Shown piece by piece: positions 57,025 through 64,000 of a DNA stretch of 64,000 bases; position 1 is the first letter of the stretch, and each line of letters starts with the position of its first letter. The stretch covers positions 3,286,001 to 3,350,000 of the forward strand of contig NZ_CP076039.1 in the NCBI RefSeq assembly GCF_014529625.1. Reading direction: 5' to 3'. Position numbers and translations under genes: made by a program. The notes under the pieces were generated by a model. That model was not told the origin of the DNA. It searched no databases and worked only from the letters and a program-made list of their open reading frames with translations. The DNA comes from Candidatus Pelagisphaera phototrophica. GTDB taxonomy: Bacteria > Verrucomicrobiota > Verrucomicrobiia > Opitutales > Opitutaceae.

Positions 57025-57971
57025 CGCTGAGGACTACGGCCTCTATTGGGGGGCAGTATTGAAGTTCCCATTTTAACGGCTAATCCCTCAATCCGCTTTT
57101 CCAGCCGTGTGGCGCCCGTGGATGTCACCAAGGTTCCCCAAACGTATAAGCGCTCGAGTTGCTTTAGATTCGCGAGTTTCAGGAGTCCTCCGTCCGTTAC
57201 TTTGGTATCACGTAAATTAAGCGTTCTGAGATTAACCATTTGAGAAACGAAATCCAAAGCACGATCATCCACCTCAGTCCTGCTAAGATCCAAATGTTCG
57301 ATACTTGCCAGCTCTAAAAGCGAACTAAGATCTTCATTGGTAATTCTCGTTCTCGCTAAGGTCAGTTTTTTCAGGGATTGGCTCAAGGGTGCTAACGAAG
57401 TCAGTTCGAATTCACCCGGTCCCCGATCTGCATGGGTGTAGCTTACTTCAAACAGACTCGAATCATGATTAACGGTATCAATTAGCAGATCAGACGCTCG
57501 AAGGTTTTCAACAATCTCCAACGCATCACCCATAATCATATATTTTCGTGCCGAGTCTGGATCTGCCTCCGTAAATTTGGATTTGGCCCTGGGATTGGGG
57601 TCATGGACAAAATCTTCACCAAACGACGCACCCTCTTCTATCCATGCCTTCAGCAAATTTTGCTCTGGTTTGGACAGACCTTCTCCTTTTTGAGGCATGT
57701 AATCAGGGTCATCTTTAGGATAGGTTGTCAGGATAAAAAAAGAGCTTTCATTCGGTTCGCCTGGAACCAAAACAATACCTCCTTTTCCACCTGCCAGTAT
57801 TCCCTCAGGATAATCAAGCCTGAGATCCCCTTTCACCTTTTCATCGTCGTGGCACCGATAGCACTTTTCTTCCAAAATAGGCTTTATTTGCCGGTCAAAA
57901 TCAACCGCTGCATTCGCAGGAAAACCTAGCCAAACCAACGAATAGAAACACAAACGCAATTGAGCATTCAT
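57021..57971 (-). CDS. Planctomycete-type cytochrome c domain plus leucine-rich repeats
   Basis: About 316 residues from ATG 57971 (57992 adds seven). A signal peptide (LCFYSLVWLGFPANAA) is followed by the PSCyt1 haem-binding domain with CYRCHDDEKVKGDLRLD near residue 36, EWIE-like ending KAWIEEGASFG, a spacer, and three or four leucine-rich repeats (about 205-300; LKKLTLARTRITN, IEHLDLSRTEVDD, LRTLNLRDTKVTD). Last gene of the operon with DUF1501 and DUF1549/1553 proteins, a grouping typical of PVC bacteria. Confidence 0.88.
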   Translation of the reverse strand: MNAQLRLCFYSLVWLGFPANAAVDFDRQIKPILEEKCYRCHDDEKVKGDLRLDYPEGILAGGKGGIVLVPGEPNESSFFILTTYPKDDPDYMPQKGEGLSKPEQNLLKAWIEEGASFGEDFVHDPNPRAKSKFTEADPDSARKYMIMGDALEIVENLRASDLLIDTVNHDSSLFEVSYTHADRGPGEFELTSLAPLSQSLKKLTLARTRITNEDLSSLLELASIEHLDLSRTEVDDRALDFVSQMVNLRTLNLRDTKVTDGGLLKLANLKQLERLYVWGTLVTSTGATRLEKRIEGLAVKMGTSILPPNRGRSPQR

Positions 57972-57993
57972 TTCTTCAAAGCGAGGGAGCACC

Positions 57994-59283
57994 TCAACCG
58001 AAAAGGCTCAAAATAGGTTTTCCTTTGTCCGCGACACGGAAAGGGCGACCACTAGATGAATAGACGGTTTTCTCCAGTGGTATCCCAAGAGCGTAGGCAA
58101 TAGTTGCATTGAAATCAGGTACGTCGACCTTCTCGCCTTTCACAAATTTTCCCGTCGAATCCGTTTCCCCGTATACCTGGCCTCCTCGAACCCCTCCGCC
58201 CGCAAGCGCACAAGAGAAGGCAGTCGGAGAATGGTCTCGCCCATCGTTATCGTTTATTTTTGGAGTGCGACCAAACTCAGTAGCCAAAACAACCATGGTT
58301 TCCTCAAGCATCCCGCGGTTTTCCAGATCAGCTAAAAGGGTGCCCAGCGCCTGATCAAGAACTTGCCCATTTTCCGACACTCTCTCGAAATTATTGGTAT
58401 GCGTATCCCACCCTCCCAAGGTGACCTCGACGAAACGAACATCGTGCTCTACGAGCCTTCTCGCCAAAAGACAGCCCTGGCCGAATGGATTCGTCCCATA
58501 AGCTTCGCGGATGTGCTTTAATTCCTGATCGAGTTCGAACGCTGCTAAATCACGGCTCTTCATCAACTTAATCGCATCGTCGTACATGTCGGTATACGCA
58601 CGCGTTTTTTTCTGGTTATATTTCCGATGAAACTCCGAATCAAACGCGTTGGTCAGCATCACCGTATCTTCAAACTCCTTCTCAGTCGTTCCCTTGCGAA
58701 TTTTACTATTTTGCAAACCCGCTTCGGGATTCCCAATTACCAAAGGTGCGAACTTTTGTTCAAAGAAGCCATTTCCCCCACCAGGATTAGGACTCCCTAC
58801 ATGGATCACACCAGGCAAATTCGGGTTACGAGGGCCATCCATTTTCACCAACCAAGAACCCATTCCCGGATGAACAATTGTTCCACGTTTTGTGTAACTT
58901 GAATGCATGAAGTATCTGCCTTCCTCATGTGCACCTTGGGTTGAGCTCAATGAACGGATAAGCGCTAGCTTATCCATCTGGCTAGCGATTGTAGGAAGAT
59001 ACTCACTTATTTGAATACCTGCCTCTTTGGTTCCAATCGCTTCAACAGGTCCTTTAACACTCCTATCTGACTTTGGATCTAGTGTATCCAAATGACTCAT
59101 CCCTCCTGCCATGTACAAATAGATGACATTCTTCGCAGTTGACATACGCTCAAGTGTCGCACTGGCAAACGCACTCGATCTTACGGCAAGTGGCATGAGC
59201 CCCACTCCTAAAAATGCCTTTGCCGAATACGCTAGAAATTCTCTACGGTCCTGATCTGGAAACTTCTTTAGAATATCTTTCAT
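57994..59283 (-). CDS. DUF1501-family exported protein
   Basis: 429 residues. A twin-arginine-like N-terminus (DRREFLAYSAKAFLGVGLMPLAV) suggests Tat export. The DUF1501 fold is alkaline-phosphatase/sulfatase-like; YLYMAGGMSHLDTLDPK, GGWDTHTNN and EFGRTPKINDNDGRDHSP are family landmarks that may hold metal ligands. Function is not known experimentally for most members; they occur with DUF1549/1553 proteins in PVC bacteria. Middle gene of the operon, 22 bases before the cytochrome gene. Confidence 0.9.
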   Translation of the reverse strand: MKDILKKFPDQDRREFLAYSAKAFLGVGLMPLAVRSSAFASATLERMSTAKNVIYLYMAGGMSHLDTLDPKSDRSVKGPVEAIGTKEAGIQISEYLPTIASQMDKLALIRSLSSTQGAHEEGRYFMHSSYTKRGTIVHPGMGSWLVKMDGPRNPNLPGVIHVGSPNPGGGNGFFEQKFAPLVIGNPEAGLQNSKIRKGTTEKEFEDTVMLTNAFDSEFHRKYNQKKTRAYTDMYDDAIKLMKSRDLAAFELDQELKHIREAYGTNPFGQGCLLARRLVEHDVRFVEVTLGGWDTHTNNFERVSENGQVLDQALGTLLADLENRGMLEETMVVLATEFGRTPKINDNDGRDHSPTAFSCALAGGGVRGGQVYGETDSTGKFVKGEKVDVPDFNATIAYALGIPLEKTVYSSSGRPFRVADKGKPILSLFG

Positions 59284-59329
59284 CTTACCTCTTCTCTTTC
59301 TCTAAATCCAATAGACCATTAGACAGAGT

Positions 59330-61489
59330 CTATTGTATGAAACGAAACTCCTGGGTATTCACAAGAGCAGCCAATAGTTGCTGATAGCCGCGATTCCGCC
59401 CACTTGATTGAAACTGATCACCCATTAGCTCGTGCTCCCTCGCCGTTGGTAATCGAGAGAAAAAACTTCGGAATATAACGTCCATTCGAGCACGGCCGTT
59501 CGATTCTTTCCGTAGTTCCACATTCAGAGCAGAATTGGGTCTCATCAGCCAGTTTAGAGCTTCACCGTTAAGTAGCCTAAGTGCCTGCGAAATCGACGCT
59601 TCTTCCTCGGAACTTTCGATAATTTCCCGATCCGATTGACCGAATTGTCTTAGAAAGTGACCTGGAGGAGCGGGTGATACGACTTCTGAAGCGCGAACCA
59701 TATTGGCGGGCACACCCCGCCAGCGCTGATCCCGTCTCATCTCTTTAAGTCGCTCGAAGTCTTCGTCGTCATTCGCGACAAAACCAGGACTCATCGAACC
59801 AGACTCCATCTGGTAGAACGCCTGAGTCATTTCGTTCGTGTCTTCGCCATTCAGCTTCGCCAACATAATCTCCGTCGCCTGGTTTTTCTGTGAACGAGTT
59901 TTTCGATACTCTTTACGAAGTTCGTTTTTCTCTTTTTCCGTAACAGCATTTTGGAGGTTTTTGCGGTAATTTTTTTCGTATTCAAGAAATCGAGCCTCAA
60001 GCTCTGTAAGATGTTTCGCTAAACCGTAAGCTGTCATACTATCTAACTTTTCAAGACGCTCCACCCGATCTTGCATCTGTTTTTCCCCATTTCGAGCTCT
60101 AAGGAGCTGAGGTTCTATCCCGATGCGCTCGTCTATGTCGACAACCGCCAGAGTTAGAATTGAGTCCCACAATTGCTCCGCCGTCATTCGACGAAGAATC
60201 GGACCTTGGAATTGATACATTTCGTCAGGTTGAGGAGATTCCGCTGAAACCTCGCTTTGATAAGTCCGTGTGTTAAAAACAACACTTAAGTAGCGCTTCA
60301 TGTCGTATCCGCTATCAACCATTACGGATACCAAGTATCCCATAAGTTCGGGGTTCGAGGGAATCGTATCGTCTGTCAAATTGTCGACGGGTTCGATAAG
60401 TCCAGCGCCCATCGCTTTCTTCCACAGCCGATTCGCAATTACTTTCGTAAAACGAGGGTTTTCAGCTGATGTCAACCATTCTGCATAGACTTCTCTAGTA
60501 TCGTCATTCTTCCCAATAATCGCCTCTTCTCCGAAGGGTGTCTTTGGCGCTATTTTCTGTTTCGGACGACCGTTACGATACTGGTAGTCGTCAGGCAATT
60601 TCAATTCCCGCTCAATTTCGGCAGCTTGTGCCGTCATCGGGAGCAACAAATCTCTAACCACTCTCCTTTGGGCACCCGAGGGTTGAGCCATTTTACGGGC
60701 TTCTTCTCTAGTGTATCCCTCTTTCAAGGACTTCTGCACCATGCCTCTTTGTATCTTTTGGAAGTCTTGAGAAAGAGGCACCTTACCATAGGGCAGCTGC
60801 GATTGCAGGCCAAATGTATAGGCCGCCATATGGTAGTACTCCTTTTGTGTCCATTTATCGAACGGATGATCGTGGCATTGTGCACATTGCATTCGTGTAC
60901 CCAGAAATACTTGTGCCGTATTCGACATGTTGTCTAATGGCATTCCAGCATCCCTTAAATAATAACCAACCGCAGGGTCATCCCAGACGTATCCCTCAGA
61001 TGTAATCAAGTCCCTGACAAATTTATCATAGGGCAAATTCTCGCGCAAACTGTCCTTAATCCATTCCTGGTACGATACCATGATGGTTCGACGCCCTCTG
61101 GACTTAACTCTCAAAATGTCAGCCCAGAAGTTGTAGTAGGAACTTACATAGCCTTCTGACTCCAATAGCTCATCTATGAGCTGAGCCCTTTTGTCTTCGT
61201 TTTCCGATTCAAGAAATTGGCTCAGTTCGGAAAAAGTTGGAATCCGACCAGCTATATCCAAGTAAATCCTCCGAGCGAATATGTCATCTGAAATAGGAGG
61301 GTTACGTTTAAGACCATTCGCTTCCAAGTTCGCTTCGACCAGACCATCGATTCGACTAATGGCTTGAAGCAATTCTTCCGAAAGGTGGTTGGCAGGACGG
61401 TCGAAAGGTTCAGCGAGTGAGAACCTCGACACGAATACAGTAGCCGCTACCAAAATAATTAAACAGGCAAATAGGTTACTTAATCTCAT
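59330..61489 (-). CDS. DUF1549/DUF1553 (PSD1-type) cytochrome-like exported protein
   Basis: About 719 residues from ATG 61489; an upstream ATG at 61591 would put 34 unlikely residues before the signal peptide (FACLIILVAATVFVSRFSLA). DUF1549 begins with RRIYLDIAGRIPT and ends near CAQCHDHPFDKWTQKEYY, a haem c site. DUF1553 holds NRLWKKAMGAGLI and PNPELM-like segments, with a coiled-coil insertion (about 480-560). First gene of the three-gene operon, 46 bases before DUF1501. The set probably forms a periplasmic redox or polysaccharide-processing complex, which is not established. Confidence 0.9.
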   Translation of the reverse strand: MRLSNLFACLIILVAATVFVSRFSLAEPFDRPANHLSEELLQAISRIDGLVEANLEANGLKRNPPISDDIFARRIYLDIAGRIPTFSELSQFLESENEDKRAQLIDELLESEGYVSSYYNFWADILRVKSRGRRTIMVSYQEWIKDSLRENLPYDKFVRDLITSEGYVWDDPAVGYYLRDAGMPLDNMSNTAQVFLGTRMQCAQCHDHPFDKWTQKEYYHMAAYTFGLQSQLPYGKVPLSQDFQKIQRGMVQKSLKEGYTREEARKMAQPSGAQRRVVRDLLLPMTAQAAEIERELKLPDDYQYRNGRPKQKIAPKTPFGEEAIIGKNDDTREVYAEWLTSAENPRFTKVIANRLWKKAMGAGLIEPVDNLTDDTIPSNPELMGYLVSVMVDSGYDMKRYLSVVFNTRTYQSEVSAESPQPDEMYQFQGPILRRMTAEQLWDSILTLAVVDIDERIGIEPQLLRARNGEKQMQDRVERLEKLDSMTAYGLAKHLTELEARFLEYEKNYRKNLQNAVTEKEKNELRKEYRKTRSQKNQATEIMLAKLNGEDTNEMTQAFYQMESGSMSPGFVANDDEDFERLKEMRRDQRWRGVPANMVRASEVVSPAPPGHFLRQFGQSDREIIESSEEEASISQALRLLNGEALNWLMRPNSALNVELRKESNGRARMDVIFRSFFSRLPTAREHELMGDQFQSSGRNRGYQQLLAALVNTQEFRFIQ

Positions 61490-61714
61490 CGTCCTTGGGG
61501 TTAAACCGGTGAATCTGAAAATTGTCTGACTTGTGACCGCTATGACTATGTAACGATAACGGGACGTGACAAGTTTCGATTTTTCAACCACCCCAATTAT
61601 GTCGCAGGGTTGCCCCCGGAATCAAATGCCCATCTCACCAATATCGGGTGCGAACTTCTAGTCACCCTGAGCAGTAGATCCCATCCAGAGCTCTTAAATC
61701 AGATTTCGCCGTAA

Positions 61715-62557
<843 letters not shown>

Positions 62558-62762
62558 TCACCCTTCTTTCACCTAGTAAGACTTCGTGCAAAATAAAAAT
62601 CCTTCAGGTACGAGCGCGTTTAAAGAAAGGAGAAATACGCTCCATTTTTGTTGCTGTCATTTCTGTGATTTCTCTGGTTGAGTACCTCTCGAATTATGGA
62701 CTTCCCAATAACAATATTCTCGATCCCCTTAAACGGGAGAGACATTAAGAAAGCAAATCCCT

Positions 62763-63350
62763 ATGTCTAAACGCCGATTTTACTGGATAGATCTGGAAAT
62801 GACAGGGCTGGATCCGGTTAACGACCTAATCCTTGAAGCTGCGGTCATTGTGACGAACAAGCAACTCGAGCCCGTATTCGAATGGGAGACCCCCGTTTTT
62901 CAGACTCCTGAGGTCCTCGAAAAAATGAACGACTGGTGCAAGCATCATCATGCCGTTAGCGGACTGATCGATCGTGTTCCGAACGGGATCACGGAAGCAT
63001 CGCTCGACGAAAGGCTGTGCCAAATCACGAAAGCACATTTCAAGAAAAAGAACCCTGTTGTCATCTGTGGGAATTCGATTTCCCAAGACCGCAAATTTAT
63101 TGATGCTTATCTGCCTCTTTTTGCTTCGAGACTTCACTATCGAATGCTCGATGTTTCCAGTTTCAAAATCGTATTCCGAGAAATGCTGGGAAGGGAGTTC
63201 AAGAAAAATAATACGCATCGCGCGCTAGACGACATCCGGGAGTCAATCGCCGAGCTCAAATATTACATGAGTTCCATCGACCCATCAGACTTGGCATTGA
63301 TAAACAACGAACCCGAAGGACTCGTCACGGATTCGACGGAGGATTCGTAG
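62763..63350 (+). CDS. orn: Oligoribonuclease
   Basis: 195 residues. A DEDDh 3-prime to 5-prime exonuclease that degrades short RNAs, including pGpG. Motif I is WIDLEMTGLDP, motif II is GNSISQDRKFIDAYLP and motif III is HRALDDIRESI with the His, all as in Orn. The last 25 residues are acidic. Its 3-prime end overlaps the convergent TPR gene by 26 bases. Confidence 0.95.
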   Translation: MSKRRFYWIDLEMTGLDPVNDLILEAAVIVTNKQLEPVFEWETPVFQTPEVLEKMNDWCKHHHAVSGLIDRVPNGITEASLDERLCQITKAHFKKKNPVVICGNSISQDRKFIDAYLPLFASRLHYRMLDVSSFKIVFREMLGREFKKNNTHRALDDIRESIAELKYYMSSIDPSDLALINNEPEGLVTDSTEDS

Positions 63351-63999
63351 CACTTCCCGTCGATTCCTTGCCGTAAAACTTGTTGATCTTCTGAGAAACG
63401 TCACGGTACCCGATATCGTTGGAGTAAATCGCTTTATACTGCTGAATGGCATCTTCCTGCCTGTCTAGGCGATCATAGCATTGAGCTAGCAAGTAAAGGA
63501 CCTCCTTTTTCAATTCGTCGACCACTGTCAAACTTTCGGCAGGCTGCTTCAGCTGTTCCAACGCAAGATCAAATAGCTCCTTAGCCATAAAGCAGCGGCC
63601 GAGTAAGACCAATGACTTGATCCTCAAACTAGGGCTTCTTTGCGAAATCTGAAACTGCTGGATTGCGGCATCTATGTTGCCACTATCAAAAAGGTATTCC
63701 CCGTACTTGCACCGCTGACTGTAGTCGTTGGGAAACTGCTCTACCAGTTTACGGCTTTCTCCGAGCTTCAGCTCCAATAGCTCCGCCTCTAGAGCCTTTA
63801 GCTGCTCGTCGGAACCTCCATTTTCAGCTATTTCCCGTCTCAGGTCGAACAGTTCTCGCTCCACGCGATTCACTTTTAATTCGCTTCTAAGTTGGCGAAG
63901 TGGGGCATCTGCCTCCGCCTCGGGCAAAGCAAATGCTTTGTCGAGCCACTCCATCGCTTCTGAATATCGTTCCTGATTAATCAGCGACCTGACAAGCAA
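63325..63999 (-). CDS. TPR-repeat protein, C-terminal part (cut by window end)
   Basis: The frame is open to the last base, so the start is outside. About 220 residues are seen. Tetratricopeptide-like helical pairs recur (for example RYSEAMEWLDKAFALPEA, GNIDAAIQQFQISQRS, DRQEDAIQQYKAIYSN), with a Glu/Leu/Arg-rich coiled-coil segment about residues 35-85. It is a protein-interaction scaffold of unknown partner. It converges on orn. Confidence 0.78.
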   Translation of the reverse strand: MLVRSLINQERYSEAMEWLDKAFALPEAEADAPLRQLRSELKVNRVERELFDLRREIAENGGSDEQLKALEAELLELKLGESRKLVEQFPNDYSQRCKYGEYLFDSGNIDAAIQQFQISQRSPSLRIKSLVLLGRCFMAKELFDLALEQLKQPAESLTVVDELKKEVLYLLAQCYDRLDRQEDAIQQYKAIYSNDIGYRDVSQKINKFYGKESTGSATNPPSNP

Positions 64000-64000
64000 C

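Overview
The window is a piece of a Gram-negative bacterial chromosome, most probably from the Verrucomicrobiota (PVC superphylum), perhaps near the Opitutae. The reasons are: KDO synthesis (kdsA), Lgt and an FKBP lipoprotein imply an outer membrane; a DUF1549/DUF1553, DUF1501 and planctomycete-type cytochrome/leucine-rich-repeat operon is typical of PVC bacteria; and the topoisomerase pair is of the kind shared with Bacteroidota and PVC. Base composition looks close to half G+C. No rRNA, tRNA, CRISPR array, insertion sequence or prophage was recognised. The taxonomic call is inference from gene content only.

Layout. 0-16 kb: the end of purD, a methyltransferase, a topoisomerase II pair, a YgjP-type metallopeptidase, two FKBP isomerases, glpK, purK-purE, a CNNM/CBS transporter-like protein, lgt, the phosphatidylglycerol genes pgsA-pgpA, coaD, and a broken MOSC-domain gene. 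16-26 kb, mostly minus strand: an inositol-phosphatase family gene, the chaperone block dnaK-groES-groEL with a clear intrinsic terminator, polX, and menC-menE. 26-34 kb: guaB and an unusually large purA, panE, a 700-base gene-poor gap, then an HAD phosphatase followed by recD2. 34-38 kb: a ketosynthase, an ACP-dehydratase fusion, a glycosyltransferase and a thioesterase. 38-50 kb: aroK-queG, a fused FAD oxidoreductase/MnmM-type methyltransferase, a family B DNA polymerase coupled to a small membrane protein, a possible structured RNA, the operon proS-clpS-DUF2017-membrane protein, and argA. 50-57 kb: a phosphoesterase, a type I secretion-like adhesin, a parvulin, a His-rich exported protein, an anti-sigma-like protein, and several decayed genes. 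57-64 kb: the PVC-type operon, kdsA, orn, and the start of the window-end TPR gene.

How it fits together. Most genes are housekeeping: purine synthesis (purD, purK, purE, guaB, purA), menaquinone (menC, menE), phospholipid and lipoprotein processing (pgsA, pgpA, lgt), CoA and shikimate (panE, coaD, aroK), protein folding and turnover (dnaK, groESL, slyD, parvulin, clpS), and tRNA modification (queG and the fusion).

The most notable object is the fusion at 40.0-41.7 kb. It joins an FAD amine-oxidase domain to an MnmM (YtqB)-type methyltransferase. It looks like an independent equivalent of the bifunctional enzyme MnmC, with a different methyltransferase and the opposite domain order. Others are an IMP dehydrogenase whose conserved Asp is Ser, an ACP-dehydratase fusion without the usual catalytic His, a 187-base region closed by a 10-bp perfect stem, and several genes broken by stops and frameshifts that ORF calling would miss.
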